Assembly (NCBI GenBank): GCA_023954015.1
Contig: JAMLIS010000014.1
Location: 1 to 64,000, forward strand
From: Burkholderiaceae bacterium
GTDB taxonomy: Bacteria; Pseudomonadota; Gammaproteobacteria; Burkholderiales; Burkholderiaceae_E
Reading direction: 5' to 3'
DNA length: 64,000 bases
Shown here: piece after piece, positions 11,172 to 22,346 of the stretch
Layout: each line of letters starts with the position of its first letter
Numbering within the stretch: position 1 is the stretch's first letter
Position numbers and translations under genes: made by a program
Notes under the pieces: model-generated
Seen by the model: the letters and a program-made list of their open reading frames with translations, nothing else
Told to the model about the DNA's origin: nothing
Database searches by the model: none

Positions 11172-12002
11172 CTATCGCAGCCCATGCCGTCGTTCCGATC
11201 GTGCGCTAGGCCGCGCGCCGTGCGCGGCCGGGTCGAGGGTCTCGGCGCCGTCGTCGCGCTCGAGGCGCGCGAGCGAACGGATCGCAAAGCCGTTCGGGTA
11301 TCGAAGATCGATCACCTCGGCACGCCGGTTCAGCGCCGAGACGACGATCGGCCAGGTCTCGACCCAGCGAGCGACGCGCCGCTCGACCGGAATGCCCTGG
11401 TCGCGCCCGAGAAGCAGCGTCGTGCCGTCGTCCAGGCGCAGCGTCCACGCGTGGCGCGCCGACAGCGACAGCGCCTGCGGCTGCGCGTCGAGCGCAGCGA
11501 CCGCCTCGCGCAACTCGGCGTAGCGGCGCGCGACCTGCTGCGCGGTTCCCTCCGGGCCGGAGAACTGCGGCAGCTCGCCGTCGTCCTCGGCCTCGGCGAG
11601 GTTGGCGACGAAGAGCTCGCCGAAGGTGTTGACGACGCGACCGTCGTCCCACAGTGCGAGCGCGCGGTGCTCCTCGATCGAGACCTCGAGTCCGTCGGGC
11701 CAGACGCGGCGCACGCCGGCGCGACGCACCCACGGCACCGACTCGAAGACGGCGCGCACCGCGTCGAGATCCACCGCGAAGAAATTGCCGTTCACGCGGC
11801 GCGTCACCGCCGAGCGCAGTTGCGCCGGCGACACGCGCTGCAGATCGTGCCCCTGCGCGGCGTCGATGCGCACGTGTCCCAGCGTGAAGAACGGCCGCTG
11901 CGCCACCCACCATGCGCCGGCAGCCAGCGCCGCGATCAGCGTCGCGCCGAGCAGCGCGTTGGCGAGTGCGTTCAGCGCGCGGGCGTCCTGCCACAGGTTC
12001 AA
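11172..12002 (-). CDS. ftsQ: Cell division protein FtsQ (TTG start)
   Basis: 276 residues. FtsQ is a bitopic inner-membrane protein that links early and late divisome proteins through FtsB and FtsL. A short cytoplasmic tail, one helix (about residues 12-32) and a POTRA domain ([14 protein letters not shown] and following) are visible, then a beta domain. The best start is the TTG at 12002, which overlaps the ddlB stop as TTGA and gives an N-terminus like other betaproteobacterial FtsQ ([10 protein letters not shown]). No ATG lies nearby in this frame. A rare start codon would keep FtsQ low, in line with its low copy number. Confidence 0.9.
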   Translation of the reverse strand: MNLWQDARALNALANALLGATLIAALAAGAWWVAQRPFFTLGHVRIDAAQGHDLQRVSPAQLRSAVTRRVNGNFFAVDLDAVRAVFESVPWVRRAGVRRVWPDGLEVSIEEHRALALWDDGRVVNTFGELFVANLAEAEDDGELPQFSGPEGTAQQVARRYAELREAVAALDAQPQALSLSARHAWTLRLDDGTTLLLGRDQGIPVERRVARWVETWPIVVSALNRRAEVIDLRYPNGFAIRSLARLERDDGAETLDPAAHGARPSARSERRHGLR

Positions 12003-12961
12003 GCGGCCCCCCCGATCTTCAGGCTGGCCGACGCGAGGATGCGCAGGCACAGCTGCTCGTAGGAGATGCCGACCGCGCGCGCGGCCATCGGCACCAGCGA
12101 ATGGCCGGTCATTCCGGGCGAGGTGTTCACCTCGAGCAGGAAGGGCGCGTCGTCGCCGCGCCGGAGCATCACGTCGACGCGCCCCCATCCCTCGCAGGCG
12201 ACCGAGCGGTAGGCGGCGAGCGAGAGCGTCGCGACCGACGCGGCCAGCGCGGCGTCGAGCGGCGCCGGGCACAGGTATCGCGTGTCGTCGCTGAAGTACT
12301 TGTTGTTGTAGTCGTAGTTCCCGTCCGGTGCGACGATCTCGATGATCGGCAGCGCGCGCGCGGCGTCGCCGCTGCCCAGCACCGCCACCGTCAGTTCGCG
12401 TCCGTCGACGAACTCCTCGCACAGCACGTCGGCGTCGTGCGCGCGCGCCGCATCGAAGGCCGCCGTGGCCGCGTCCAGCGAGAGCAGCTTGGTGAAGCCG
12501 ATCGTCGAGCCTTCGCGGCTCGGCTTGACCGCCATCGGCAGCCCGAGCCGTTTCGCGGCGTCGCGAACCTGCTGCGCCGAGCGCGCCAGCTCGAAGGCGG
12601 GCGTGCGCAGACCGTGCGTCATCCAGATGCGCTTGGCGTAGACCTTGTCCATCGCGATCGCCGAGGCCATGACGCCGCTGCCGGTGTACGGAATGCCGAG
12701 CAGCTCGAGCGCTCCCTGCACCGTGCCGTCCTCGCCGTAGCGACCGTGCAGCGCGACGAAGGCGCGCGCGAAACCTTCGCGCACGAGATCGTCCAGCGCG
12801 CGCTGCGACGGATCGAAGGCGTGCGCGTCGACGCCGCAGGCGCGCAGTGCGTCGAGCACGCCCGTCCCCGACAGGATCGAAACCTCCCGCTCGGACGAGC
12901 GGCCGCCGCACAGCACCGCCACCCTGCCCATCGCCTGCGGATCGATCGACGCCGTTTCCAT
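11999..12961 (-). CDS. ddlB: D-alanine--D-alanine ligase
   Basis: 320 residues. The enzyme joins two D-alanines for the peptidoglycan stem peptide, using ATP. ATP-grasp features are visible: [14 protein letters not shown] near the N-terminus, [13 protein letters not shown] in the ATP lid, and the magnesium-binding [15 protein letters not shown]. The ATG at 12961 shares one base with the murC stop (TGATG), indicating coupling, and the 3' end overlaps the ftsQ start. Confidence 0.96.
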   Translation of the reverse strand: METASIDPQAMGRVAVLCGGRSSEREVSILSGTGVLDALRACGVDAHAFDPSQRALDDLVREGFARAFVALHGRYGEDGTVQGALELLGIPYTGSGVMASAIAMDKVYAKRIWMTHGLRTPAFELARSAQQVRDAAKRLGLPMAVKPSREGSTIGFTKLLSLDAATAAFDAARAHDADVLCEEFVDGRELTVAVLGSGDAARALPIIEIVAPDGNYDYNNKYFSDDTRYLCPAPLDAALAASVATLSLAAYRSVACEGWGRVDVMLRRGDDAPFLLEVNTSPGMTGHSLVPMAARAVGISYEQLCLRILASASLKIGGAA

Positions 12962-14355
12962 CACTGCATCTCCACGATCGCCTGCGCCACCGAGCCGATC
13001 GAGCCGGCGCCCATCGTCAGCACGATGTCGCCGTCGCGCACGGCGTCGAGGATCGCGCGCGGCATCGCCGCGACGTCGTCGACGAAGACCGGCTCGACCT
13101 TGCCCGCGACGCGCAGCGCACGGGCCAGTGCACGCCCGTCGGCGGCGACGATCGGCGCTTCGCCGGCCGGGTAGACATCGGCGAGCAGCAGCGCGTCGGC
13201 GCCCGATAGCACGCGGACGAAGTCCTCGAACAGGTCGCGCGTGCGCGTATAGCGGTGCGGCTGGAAAGCCAGCACGATCCGGCGCCCGGGGAAAGCACCG
13301 CGCGCGGCGGCGAGCGTCGCCTCCATCTCGGCCGGGTGGTGTCCGTAGTCGTCGATCAGCGTGAACGACCCGCCGCCTTGCCCGACGCCGACGGCGACCT
13401 CGCCGTACGACTGGAAACGCCGCCCTACGCCGGTGAACTGCTCGAGCGCCGAGCGGATCGCCCGGTCGTCGACATCCAGCTCGTCGGCGACCGCGATCGC
13501 CGCGAGCGCGTTGCGCACGTTGTGCACGCCCGGAGCGTTCAGCACGACGGGCATCGGCTCGACCGCCTCGCGCAGCACCGTGAAGTGCATCCGCGCACCC
13601 TCGGCACGAACGTCGACGGCGCGGATGCGCGCATCGGCGCTCAGGCCGTAGCCGAGCACCGGCCGCGAAACGAAGGGGAGGATCTCGCGCACGTGCGGAT
13701 CGTCGACGCACAGCACCGCCGCACCGTAGAAAGGCAGGCGCTGCGTGAACTCGACGAAGACCTGGCGCAGGCGGGCGAAATCGTGCCCGTAGGTCTCCAT
13801 GTGGTCGGCGTCGATGTTCGTGACGACGGCGATCATCGGAGACAGGTTCAGGAACGACGCATCGGATTCGTCGGCCTCGACCACGATGTATTCGCCGGCG
13901 CCCAGCCGGGCGTTGGCGCCGGCGCTGTTCAGGCGACCGCCGATCACGAAGGTGGGGTCGAGTCCGCCGGCAGCCAGAACCGAGGCGACGAGACTCGTCG
14001 TCGTCGTCTTGCCGTGCGTGCCGGCGATCGCGATGCCGCGCCGCAGCCGCATCAGCTCGGCGAGCATCATCGCGCGCGGCACGATCGGCACCTGGCGCTG
14101 GCGAGCGGCGATCACTTCGGGGTTGTCGCCGCGCACCGCAGTGGAGACGACCACGCAGTCGGCGCCCTCGATGTTCGCCGCGTCGTGCCCGCTTCGCACC
14201 GTCGCGCCGAGCGCCTCGAGCCGGCGCGTCGTGGCGCCGGTGGCTACATCCGAGCCGCTCACGCGATAGCCGAGGTTCAGCAGCACCTCGGCGATGCCGC
14301 TCATCCCCGAGCCGCCGATGCCGACGAAATGGATGTGCTTGACGCGATGCCTCAT
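12961..14355 (-). CDS. murC: UDP-N-acetylmuramate--L-alanine ligase
   Basis: 464 residues. MurC adds L-alanine to UDP-MurNAc, the first amino-acid step of peptidoglycan precursor synthesis in the cytoplasm. The N-terminal Rossmann motif [17 protein letters not shown], the ATP loop [11 protein letters not shown] and the DDYGHHPAE motif of the C-terminal domain are all present. The ATG at 14355 overlaps the murG stop by four bases (ATGA). Longer in-frame extension upstream is shadow of murG. Confidence 0.97.
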   Translation of the reverse strand: MRHRVKHIHFVGIGGSGMSGIAEVLLNLGYRVSGSDVATGATTRRLEALGATVRSGHDAANIEGADCVVVSTAVRGDNPEVIAARQRQVPIVPRAMMLAELMRLRRGIAIAGTHGKTTTTSLVASVLAAGGLDPTFVIGGRLNSAGANARLGAGEYIVVEADESDASFLNLSPMIAVVTNIDADHMETYGHDFARLRQVFVEFTQRLPFYGAAVLCVDDPHVREILPFVSRPVLGYGLSADARIRAVDVRAEGARMHFTVLREAVEPMPVVLNAPGVHNVRNALAAIAVADELDVDDRAIRSALEQFTGVGRRFQSYGEVAVGVGQGGGSFTLIDDYGHHPAEMEATLAAARGAFPGRRIVLAFQPHRYTRTRDLFEDFVRVLSGADALLLADVYPAGEAPIVAADGRALARALRVAGKVEPVFVDDVAAMPRAILDAVRDGDIVLTMGAGSIGSVAQAIVEMQ

Positions 14356-15434
14356 GTACGCACGCCGCGCAGACGCGCGGCCTCCTCGCAGACGTCGGCC
14401 ACCTCGCGGGTGGCGTCGGGACGCGCGAGCGCACGCGCGCGCACCGCCATTCGCGACAAGGTCTGCCGATCGAGCGACGCGAGCCGCTGCGCCAGCGATG
14501 CCGGCTCGAGCTCGGACTGCGGCACGAGCAGCGCAGCGTCGCTGTCGGCGAGGAAACGCGCGTTGCCGGTCTGGTGATCGTCGACCGCATGCGGGAAGGG
14601 CACGAGCAGGCTCGCCACGCCGGCGGCCGCGATCTCGGCGACGGTCATCGCACCGGCCCGGCAGACGACCAGGTCTGCCCATTCGTACGCACCGGCCATG
14701 TCGTCGACGAACTCGACGACGTGCGCAGCGACGCCCAGCTCGCGGTAGCGCGCCTCGAGCGCGTCGCGGCGGCCGCTGCCGCTCTGGTGCACGACCTGCG
14801 GGCGGCGCGCTTCGGGCATCGACGCGATCGCCTGCGGGACGACCTCGTTCAGCGCCTGCGCACCGAGGCTGCCGCCCACCACCAGCAGGCGCAGTGCACC
14901 GCTGCGTCCGGCGTAGCGCTCGCGCGGATCGTCGTGGCGGATCATCTCGGCGCGCAGCGGATTGCCGCAGCAGCGCGCGCCGGGCAGCGTGCCCGGGAAT
15001 GCCTCGAGCACGCGATCGGCCAGCCGCGCGAGCAGCCGGTTCGTCAACCCGGCGACCGAGTTCTGCTCGTGAACGACGAGCGGGCGGTTCAGCAGCGAGG
15101 CCATCATCCCGCCGGGAAAGGCGACGTAGCCGCCCATGCCCAGCACCACCGCCGGCTGCGTCGTGCGCAGCGCGCGCACGCTCTGCGCGAACGCCCGCAG
15201 CAGCGTCCACGGCAGCAGCAGCCGCGTCGCCAGCCCCTTGCCGCGCACGCCGCCGACGCGCACCCACTGCATCGCGATGCCGTGCTTCGGCACGAGCGTC
15301 GCCTCCATGCCGCTCGGGTTGCCGAGCCAGACGACGCTCCAGTTGCGCGCTCGCATCTCGGCGGCGACCGCCAGTCCGGGCATCACGTGCCCGCCGGTGC
15401 CGCCGGCCATGATGAGGATGGTTCGGCCCGTCAC
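14352..15434 (-). CDS. murG: Undecaprenyl-PP-MurNAc-pentapeptide GlcNAc transferase MurG
   Basis: 360 residues. MurG transfers GlcNAc to lipid I to make lipid II on the inner face of the membrane. The N-terminal G-loop [14 protein letters not shown] is diagnostic, and a C-terminal [16 protein letters not shown] segment holds the UDP-GlcNAc site. The start is GTG at 15434, overlapping the ftsW stop as GTGA. Confidence 0.96.
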   Translation of the reverse strand: MTGRTILIMAGGTGGHVMPGLAVAAEMRARNWSVVWLGNPSGMEATLVPKHGIAMQWVRVGGVRGKGLATRLLLPWTLLRAFAQSVRALRTTQPAVVLGMGGYVAFPGGMMASLLNRPLVVHEQNSVAGLTNRLLARLADRVLEAFPGTLPGARCCGNPLRAEMIRHDDPRERYAGRSGALRLLVVGGSLGAQALNEVVPQAIASMPEARRPQVVHQSGSGRRDALEARYRELGVAAHVVEFVDDMAGAYEWADLVVCRAGAMTVAEIAAAGVASLLVPFPHAVDDHQTGNARFLADSDAALLVPQSELEPASLAQRLASLDRQTLSRMAVRARALARPDATREVADVCEEAARLRGVRT

Positions 15435-16678
15435 GCGAGCCCCCTCATCAGCTTCCTGTTCTCCCAATCCACCCGCAACAGGATCGCGACGGCGACGCAG
15501 TTCACGAGGATGCCGGTGCCGCCGTAGCTCATCAGCGGCAGCGTCAGGCCCTTGGTGGGTAGCAGACCCGTGTTCACGCCCATGTTGATGAACGCCTGCA
15601 CGCCGATCCACAGCCCGATGCCCTTGGCGACGAGGCCGGCGAAGGTGCGCTCGAGCTTGATCGACTGCCGGCCGATCTCGAAGGCACGCCGCGTGAACCA
15701 GAAGAACAGCACGATCACCGTGAGCACGCCGACCAGGCCGAGTTCCTCGCCGATGACCGCGAGCAGGAAGTCGGTGTGCGCCTCGGGCAGGTAGTGCAGC
15801 TTCTCCACCGACGCACCCAGGCCCACGCCGAAGAGCTCGCCGCGGCCGAAGGCGATCAGCGAATGCGACAGCTGGTAGCCCTTGCCGAGCGCGTTGGCGG
15901 CGTCGAAGGGATCGAGGTAGGCGAAGATGCGCTCGCGCCGCCACGGCGACAGCCAGATCAGCAATGCGAAGGTCGTCGCCGCGATGACGACGAGCGCAGC
16001 GAACAGCCGGCCGTTCACCCCGCCGAGGAAGAGCAGGCCCATGGCCACCGCGGCGATCACGATGAAGGCGCCGAGGTCGGGTTCGAGCAGCAGCAGCAGC
16101 CCGACGAGAACGACCGCCGCGCCCATCGGCAGGAAGCCCTTGCGGATGTTCTGCATCGAGTCCTGCTTGCGCACCGTGAAGTCGGCCGCGTACAGCACGA
16201 CGAAAAGCTTCATCAGCTCCGACGGCTGCAGGTTCAGCACGTACAGCGACAACCAGCGGCGCGCGCCGTAGACCTCCTTGCCGACGCCGGGGATCAGAAC
16301 GACGACGAGCAGCACCAGGCCGAGCAGGAACAGCCACTTCGCCCATTCGTGCAGCCGCGCGACCGGCACCGAGAAGGCGGCGAGCGCGGCGAGCGCGCCG
16401 ATGGCGAGCGCGAACGCGTGCCGCACCAGGAAATAGGTCGACGAGTAGCTCGAGAAGCGATTGGAATCGGGCAATGCGATCGATGCCGAGTAGACCATCA
16501 CCAGGCCCGACAGCAGCAGCGCACCGACGACCCACAGCAGCGCGTGATCGATCGCGTAGGGTCGCGAAGGCGCCACTCGCGGCGCGCGCCGGCGCTCGAA
16601 GTGGATCGCTCCCGCGGTCGCCGCCGAAACGGCGGGCCGCCGGTTGCCCGGGCGCCCGGGAATGCGCAGGCTCAGCAC
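15431..16678 (-). CDS. ftsW: Septal peptidoglycan polymerase FtsW
   Basis: 415 residues with about ten membrane helices. FtsW is the SEDS glycosyltransferase that works with FtsI at the septum. Conserved stretches include YSASIA near the first helix, [16 protein letters not shown], the LLEPDLGAF region with the SEDS catalytic aspartate, and [23 protein letters not shown]. The start codon is GTG at 16678, overlapping the end of murD by seven bases. The first 40 residues are polar and basic, longer than in E. coli. Confidence 0.96.
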   Translation of the reverse strand: MLSLRIPGRPGNRRPAVSAATAGAIHFERRRAPRVAPSRPYAIDHALLWVVGALLLSGLVMVYSASIALPDSNRFSSYSSTYFLVRHAFALAIGALAALAAFSVPVARLHEWAKWLFLLGLVLLVVVLIPGVGKEVYGARRWLSLYVLNLQPSELMKLFVVLYAADFTVRKQDSMQNIRKGFLPMGAAVVLVGLLLLLEPDLGAFIVIAAVAMGLLFLGGVNGRLFAALVVIAATTFALLIWLSPWRRERIFAYLDPFDAANALGKGYQLSHSLIAFGRGELFGVGLGASVEKLHYLPEAHTDFLLAVIGEELGLVGVLTVIVLFFWFTRRAFEIGRQSIKLERTFAGLVAKGIGLWIGVQAFINMGVNTGLLPTKGLTLPLMSYGGTGILVNCVAVAILLRVDWENRKLMRGLA

Positions 16679-18234
16679 GGCGCCTCCCCGGCCGAGACCC
16701 GCGCCGCGTCGCCGTCGACGGCACGCGGCGGTTCCAGCGCGCGCACCGCCTGCACGAAGCAGTGGCCGCGGTGCTCGTAGTCGCGGAACATGTCGAAGCT
16801 CGCGCAGGCCGGCGACAGCAGCACCGCCTCGCCTTCGCGCGCATCATCGTGCGCACGCGCGACCGCTTCCTCGAGCGAATCGCAGCGCACGATCGGCACG
16901 CCGCTCGATTCGAGCGTCTGCTGCAGGCGCGGCGCATCGGCGCCGATCAGGTAGACGCAGGCCGCGTGCGTGCGAACCGGCTCGACGAGCGCGGCGAAAT
17001 CCTGTCCCTTGCCGTCGCCGCCGGCGATCAGCCGGCAGCGCCTGCCGAGCCCGCGCAACGCCGCCACGGTGGCGCCGACGTTCGTTCCCTTGCTGTCGTC
17101 GTAGTACTCGACGCCGTCGATCGTCGCCACCAGCTGGCAGCGATGCGGTTCGCCGGCGTACGAGCGCAGCCCGTGCAGCATCTTCGCCATCGGAACGCCG
17201 ATCGCGTCGCACAGCGCAAGCGCGGCCAGCGCGTTCAGCCGGTTGTGCGCCCCGCGGATGCGCAGTGCGTCGGCCGGCATCAGTCGGCGCACCTGGAAGC
17301 CGGCGGGCACCCGGCGGCGACGGCTCGATGCTCCCGCGAGCGGATCTTCCTCGGGCTGGGCGTGCGCGAGCCAGTCGATCCCGTGCTCGCGCACGATGCC
17401 GAAATCGCCGGCCGCCGGCGGCGCATCGGCGCCGAAGGACACGAGCCGCAACGCGGCATGCGGGGCGGCAGGCGCACTGCGCGCATCGCCGCGATCGAAG
17501 ACCGCCACGCGGGCGTGCGCGTGAATGCGCTGCTTCGCGCCGACGTAGCTTCGCATCGACACGTGCCAGTCGAGATGGTCCTCGTCGACGTTGACGATCG
17601 CCGCGGCATCGGGCGCGAAGCTGCGCGCCAGCGCGAGCTGGAAGCTCGACAGTTCGAGCACCCAGAGGGCCGGCAACCGGTCGCCGTCGAGCGCCTCGCG
17701 CAGCGCGTCGAGCATCGGCGGGCGGATATTGCCGGCGCTCGCGACGTCGATTCCCGCCGAGCGGCACAGATGCGTCGCAAGTGCGGTCGTCGTCGTCTTT
17801 CCGTTGGTTCCGGTGACGGCGATCACCTGCGGCGTGTAGCCGTTCTCGCGCAGGTCGGCCAGCGCCTGCGCGAACAGCTCCAGTTCGCCCGCCACCGCGA
17901 CGCCGCGCGCGAGCGCGAGCGCGTGAAAGCGCGCCGAATCGCCCTGCTCGATCGACAGCCCCGGACTCCACGCGACGAGGTCGACGCCGTCGAGCCACGC
18001 GTCGGACCAGCCCGTGCCGCCCGCGTAGCGCGCGCCGGGAACCGCTTCGCGCAGCGCCTGCCATGCCGGAAGATCGCTGCCGTCGGTGCTGCGCGTATCC
18101 GTGACGCGGACGGCGGCGCCCTGGCGCGCGAGCCAGCGCACCATCGCCGCGCCGGAGTCGCCCAGCCCGAGTACGAGCGCGGTGCGGCCCCTCAGGTCGA
18201 AGAGTCCGGGCTGCGGCAGCGTCGGTTCGGTCAT
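16672..18234 (-). CDS. murD: UDP-N-acetylmuramoyl-L-alanine--D-glutamate ligase
   Basis: 520 residues. MurD adds D-glutamate to UDP-MurNAc-L-Ala. The ATP loop [21 protein letters not shown] and [11 protein letters not shown] motifs are present. It is about 80 residues longer than E. coli MurD, partly from an arginine-rich insert (near [13 protein letters not shown], around residue 290-310), as seen in other Burkholderiales MurD. The ATG at 18234 shares one base with the mraY stop (TGATG). Confidence 0.96.
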   Translation of the reverse strand: MTEPTLPQPGLFDLRGRTALVLGLGDSGAAMVRWLARQGAAVRVTDTRSTDGSDLPAWQALREAVPGARYAGGTGWSDAWLDGVDLVAWSPGLSIEQGDSARFHALALARGVAVAGELELFAQALADLRENGYTPQVIAVTGTNGKTTTTALATHLCRSAGIDVASAGNIRPPMLDALREALDGDRLPALWVLELSSFQLALARSFAPDAAAIVNVDEDHLDWHVSMRSYVGAKQRIHAHARVAVFDRGDARSAPAAPHAALRLVSFGADAPPAAGDFGIVREHGIDWLAHAQPEEDPLAGASSRRRRVPAGFQVRRLMPADALRIRGAHNRLNALAALALCDAIGVPMAKMLHGLRSYAGEPHRCQLVATIDGVEYYDDSKGTNVGATVAALRGLGRRCRLIAGGDGKGQDFAALVEPVRTHAACVYLIGADAPRLQQTLESSGVPIVRCDSLEEAVARAHDDAREGEAVLLSPACASFDMFRDYEHRGHCFVQAVRALEPPRAVDGDAARVSAGEAPC

Positions 18235-19400
18235 CAGCGCAGCTTCAGCGTCGACAGGCCGAACAGCACCAGCATCATCGTGACGATCCAGAAGCGCACG
18301 ACGACCTGGCTCTCCTTGACGCCGCCCACCTCGAAGTGATGGTGCAGCGGCGCCATGCGCAGGATGCGGCGCCCTTCCCCGTAGCGTCGCTTCGTGTACT
18401 TGAAGTACCCGACCTGCAGCATCACCGACAGCGTTTCGGCGACGAAGACGCCGCCCATGATGAACAGCACGATCTCCTGCCGGACGATCACCGCGACCGT
18501 GCCGAGCGCCGCGCCCAGCGCGAGCGCGCCCACGTCGCCCATGAAGACCTGCGCGGGATACGCGTTGTACCAGAGGAAGCCCAGGCCCGCGCCGGCGATC
18601 GCCGCGCAGAACACGACGAGTTCGCCGGCGCCCGGAATGTGCGGAACCAGCAGGTATTTCGCGAACACCGCATTGCCGGCCACGTAGGCGAACAACCCGA
18701 GCGCCGAGCCGACCATCACCGCCGGCAGGATCGCCAGTCCGTCTGCACCGTCGGTGAGGTTCACCGCGTTGCTCGAGCCGACGATGACGAACCAGGTGAG
18801 GACGATGAAGCCGTAGACGCCCAGCGGATACGCGACGTTCTTGAAGAACGGAACGATCAGGTCCGCGCGTGCAGGCAGTTCGGTGAAGCCGTGCGACACC
18901 CAGTCGACGAACAACGCCAGCGCGTCGGCGTTGGACTGCGCGGGAACCGAGAAGGCGAGGTAGACGCTGGCGACGACGCCGATCAGCGACTGCCAGAAGA
19001 GCTTCTGCTTCGCCGACATCCCGCGCGGGTCGCGATGGACGATCTTGCGATAGTCGTCGATCCAGCCGATCCAGCCGAAGCCGAGCGTGACCGCCAGCAC
19101 GATCCAGACGAAGCGATTCGACAGGTCGGCCCACAGCAGCGTTGCCGCGGCCACCGAGATCAGGATCAGCGCGCCGCCCATGGTCGGCGTCCCCGACTTC
19201 GTCAGGTGCGTGCGCGGTCCGTCGCTGCGCACCGCCTGTCCGATCTTCATCCCGGCCAGCTTGCGGATCAGCGCCGGACCGAAGATCAGTCCGATCGCCA
19301 ACGCGGTGAGCGCGGCCAGCACCGCGCGCAGCGTGATGTAGCCGAACACGGCGAAGGCACGCGTGTCCTTCGCCAGCCACTGGGTCAGCTCGAGCAGCAT
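18234..19400 (-). CDS. mraY: Phospho-MurNAc-pentapeptide transferase MraY
   Basis: 388 residues with ten expected membrane helices. MraY makes lipid I by moving phospho-MurNAc-pentapeptide to undecaprenyl phosphate. The magnesium and catalytic motifs are visible: [17 protein letters not shown] and the HHHFE loop near the C-terminus. The ATG at 19400 overlaps the murF stop (TGATG); the longer upstream frame is shadow of murF. Confidence 0.97.
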   Translation of the reverse strand: MLLELTQWLAKDTRAFAVFGYITLRAVLAALTALAIGLIFGPALIRKLAGMKIGQAVRSDGPRTHLTKSGTPTMGGALILISVAAATLLWADLSNRFVWIVLAVTLGFGWIGWIDDYRKIVHRDPRGMSAKQKLFWQSLIGVVASVYLAFSVPAQSNADALALFVDWVSHGFTELPARADLIVPFFKNVAYPLGVYGFIVLTWFVIVGSSNAVNLTDGADGLAILPAVMVGSALGLFAYVAGNAVFAKYLLVPHIPGAGELVVFCAAIAGAGLGFLWYNAYPAQVFMGDVGALALGAALGTVAVIVRQEIVLFIMGGVFVAETLSVMLQVGYFKYTKRRYGEGRRILRMAPLHHHFEVGGVKESQVVVRFWIVTMMLVLFGLSTLKLR

Positions 19401-20800
19401 CAGGCGGCGACCGGCGCTTCGGCGAGCGCGGCGACGACGCGCTCCATCCGCATGAAGCGCGAACCCTTGACGAGCACGGTCGCGTCCGCGCCGGCGAGCG
19501 CAGCGGCGCTCGCGACGAGCGCGTCGATCTGCGCATGGTGTGCGCCGCCTTCGCCGAAGGCGGCGACCGCCTCGGCGCTCGCTGCGCCGAGCGCAAGCAG
19601 CCGCTCGATGCCGCGCTCCCGGGCGTACGCCCCGACTTCGCGATGGAACTGCGGGCCGCGTTCGCCGACCTCGCCCATGTCGCCGAGAACGAGCACGCGC
19701 AAGCCGGCACATGCGGCGAGCACGTCGATGGCGGCACGCACGGAGTCCGGGTTCGCGTTGTAGGTGTCGTCGATCAGCGCCGCGCCGGCGAGGCCGCGAC
19801 GCCGCACGAGCCGGCCGGGCGGCACAGCGAAACCTTCGAGACCGGCGGCGATCGCGCCCGCGTCGATTCCGAGCGCATGCGCGCAGGCAGCGGCGGCGAG
19901 CGCGTTGCGCACGTTGTGCAGCCCCTCGACCGGCAGGCGCACCGTCGCGCGCGCCGCGCCGATCCTCATCTCGAACCGCGCGGACTGGGCGTGCGGGGTC
20001 GCGGCGACCTCGAAGCGCTGCATGGCTTCATCGAGGCCGAACTCGATCCGCCGCCGCGCCCCCGCAAGCGTTCGCCACAGCGGCGCCTGCGCGTCGTCTC
20101 CCGGAAAGACCGCGACGCCGTCGTCGGGCAGCGCTGCCAGCGATGCGCCGTTCTCGCGCGCCGAACCTTCGGTGCCATCGAGGAACTCCTGGTGTTCGCG
20201 CTGCGCGTTGTTCACCAGCGCGACGTCGGGCTGCGCGACCTGCGCCAGCCAGGCGATCTCGCCCGGGTGGTTGGTACCGAGTTCGATCACCGCGGCGCGG
20301 TGCTTCGCACGCAGCCGCAGCAGCGTCAGCGGAACGCCGACGTCGTTGTTCAGGTTGCCGCGCGTGGCGAGCCGTGCGTCTTCGCCGAAGGCCTGCGCGA
20401 GCACCGCCGACAGCATCTCCTTGACCGTCGTCTTGCCGTTGGCCCCCGTTACCGTGACGACGCGCACGGGCAGGCGCGAGCGCCAGCCGTGCGCGATCTC
20501 GCCGAGCGCTCGGCGCGTATCGCCGACGCGGATGGCGGGCGGGCGGATTTCCTCGACCCACCGATCGAAGACGACGGCCGCTGCGCCACGCTGCCGCGCT
20601 TCGGGAATGAACGCGTGCGCATCGAAGCGCTCGCCGCGCAGGGCGACGAACAGTTCGCCGGCGGCGATCGAGCGGGTGTCGGTGCACACGCCGGTCACGC
20701 GCGTGGACGGCTCGCCGTACAGACACCCGCCCGAGAGCCACCCGAAGGCTTCGCGCAGATCGAACATCGCGCCGCTGGAAGCGTCGTGCGACTCACGCAT
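19400..20800 (-). CDS. murF: UDP-MurNAc-tripeptide--D-Ala-D-Ala ligase
   Basis: 466 residues. MurF completes the UDP-MurNAc-pentapeptide. The ATP loop [12 protein letters not shown], the [10 protein letters not shown] motif and [10 protein letters not shown] are present. The first ATG is at 20800, overlapping the murE end by eight bases; a second in-frame ATG at 20767 gives an N-terminus ([11 protein letters not shown]) closer to the usual MurF start, so the true start may be either. Confidence 0.96.
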   Translation of the reverse strand: MRESHDASSGAMFDLREAFGWLSGGCLYGEPSTRVTGVCTDTRSIAAGELFVALRGERFDAHAFIPEARQRGAAAVVFDRWVEEIRPPAIRVGDTRRALGEIAHGWRSRLPVRVVTVTGANGKTTVKEMLSAVLAQAFGEDARLATRGNLNNDVGVPLTLLRLRAKHRAAVIELGTNHPGEIAWLAQVAQPDVALVNNAQREHQEFLDGTEGSARENGASLAALPDDGVAVFPGDDAQAPLWRTLAGARRRIEFGLDEAMQRFEVAATPHAQSARFEMRIGAARATVRLPVEGLHNVRNALAAAACAHALGIDAGAIAAGLEGFAVPPGRLVRRRGLAGAALIDDTYNANPDSVRAAIDVLAACAGLRVLVLGDMGEVGERGPQFHREVGAYARERGIERLLALGAASAEAVAAFGEGGAHHAQIDALVASAAALAGADATVLVKGSRFMRMERVVAALAEAPVAA

Positions 20801-22346
20801 CGTCGTTCGCCTGCGTCGAGCCGAGCCATCGGCGCGCGACCGCGAGATCCGAGAACGGCAGCTTTTCGCCGCCGATTTCCTGCCAGGTCTCGTGACCCTT
20901 GCCGGCGATCAGCACGACGTCCTCGGGTGCCGCCGATTCGAGCACCTTGCGGATCGCCTGCTCGCGGTCCAGTTCGGTGAGCCGGGGCTCGCGCAGGAAG
21001 CCCGCGCGGATGTCGGAGACGATGCGAAACGGCGCTTCGCTGCGCGGGTTGTCGCTGGTGACGACGACGTGGTCGGCATGACGCTCGACGACCATCCCCA
21101 TCAGCGGACGCTTGCCGGGGTCGCGGTCGCCGCCGGCGCCGAACACGCACCACAGCGCCCCGCGGCGCGCCTCGGCCAGCGGACGCAAGGCCTGCAGCAC
21201 GTTCATCAGTGCGTCGGGCGTGTGCGCGTAATCGACGACGACCAGCGCACGCCCTTCGACGACGATGCGCTGCATCCGCCCGGGGATCGGCTGCAGCGCC
21301 TCGAGGCGGCGCATCGCCTCGTCGAAAGGCATGCCGTGCATCAGCCACACGCCGGCAGCAGCCAGCGCGTTGACCACGTTGAACTGCCCGATCGTCTGCA
21401 GCCGGATCTCGGCACGCCCGTAGTCGCCGCCGATCGACACCTGCGAGCCGCTTGCCTGCTCGACGATGCGAAACGCCGACAGCTTCTTCCGGGCGCGCCA
21501 GCCATGTTCGCCGGGCAGGTGCCCGAAGGCGAGCGACTGGATCGACGAGGCGAGCGGATCCAGCACCTTCGGCGCGATCGGGTCGTCGCCGTTGACGAGC
21601 GCATGGCGCAACCCGGGCCACGAGAAGAGTCGCAGCTTCGCCGCCAGGTACGCTTCCTCGCTGCCGTGATAGTCGAGATGATCGCGCGTGAAGTTCGTCA
21701 GCACCGCGGTCTCGATCGGCATCCCGTCCAGCCGCCCCTGGTCGATGCCGATCGACGACGCCTCCATCGCGACCACCTCGGCGCCTTCGTCGGCGAAGGC
21801 GGCGAGCATGCGCTGCAGCGCGACGGCGTCGGGCGTCGTGAGCCCGAAGGCATCGAGCGGGCGCGGCGACTGCGGATCGACGATTCCGCTGCCGAGCGTG
21901 CCGATCACCGCGCAGCGCCTGCCGGCGGCGGAGAATCCGCTGGCCATCCACTGCGTGGACGTCGTCTTGCCGTTCGTTCCCGTGACGGCGACGATGTGCA
22001 GGCGCTGCGCCGGATGCCCGTAGTAGTGCGCGGCGATCGGGCCGGCGAGCGCGCGCAGTCCGTCCACCGCGCGCGCGCGCACCGCCGCCGAAGCGTCGCC
22101 GCGCAGCCCGAAAGTCTCGGCACCGCGCGCCTCGTAGAGCACCGCCGCGGCGCCGGCCGCACGCGCGGCATCGACGAAGCGCCGGCCGTCGCTGTGCGCC
22201 CCGGGCCAGGCAAGGAAGGCGTCGCCCGGGCGCAGCGCGCGACTGTCGGAAGACAGCGCCGCACCGGGTGCCAGCACCGAGCGTAGCCAGGCACCGAGCG
22301 AAGCGGCGCACTCGCCGTCGTCGCCGGCAAGCGGCGCATCCGTCAC
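20793..22346 (-). CDS. murE: UDP-MurNAc-L-Ala-D-Glu--meso-diaminopimelate ligase
   Basis: 517 residues. The ATP loop GTNGKTTSTQW is present, and the DNPR motif (SDNPRSEAPF) marks meso-diaminopimelate rather than lysine as the substrate, as expected for a Gram-negative cell wall. The start is GTG at 22346, overlapping the ftsI stop as GTGA. The carbamylated-lysine region (HGSEEAYLAAK) is normal. Confidence 0.97.
   Translation of the reverse strand: MTDAPLAGDDGECAASLGAWLRSVLAPGAALSSDSRALRPGDAFLAWPGAHSDGRRFVDAARAAGAAAVLYEARGAETFGLRGDASAAVRARAVDGLRALAGPIAAHYYGHPAQRLHIVAVTGTNGKTTSTQWMASGFSAAGRRCAVIGTLGSGIVDPQSPRPLDAFGLTTPDAVALQRMLAAFADEGAEVVAMEASSIGIDQGRLDGMPIETAVLTNFTRDHLDYHGSEEAYLAAKLRLFSWPGLRHALVNGDDPIAPKVLDPLASSIQSLAFGHLPGEHGWRARKKLSAFRIVEQASGSQVSIGGDYGRAEIRLQTIGQFNVVNALAAAGVWLMHGMPFDEAMRRLEALQPIPGRMQRIVVEGRALVVVDYAHTPDALMNVLQALRPLAEARRGALWCVFGAGGDRDPGKRPLMGMVVERHADHVVVTSDNPRSEAPFRIVSDIRAGFLREPRLTELDREQAIRKVLESAAPEDVVLIAGKGHETWQEIGGEKLPFSDLAVARRWLGSTQANDDA

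Noticed and set aside
16672..19737. A 1021-codon minus frame covering murD and more
   Set aside because: The part upstream of 18234 is out-of-frame mraY sequence. The real gene is murD alone.
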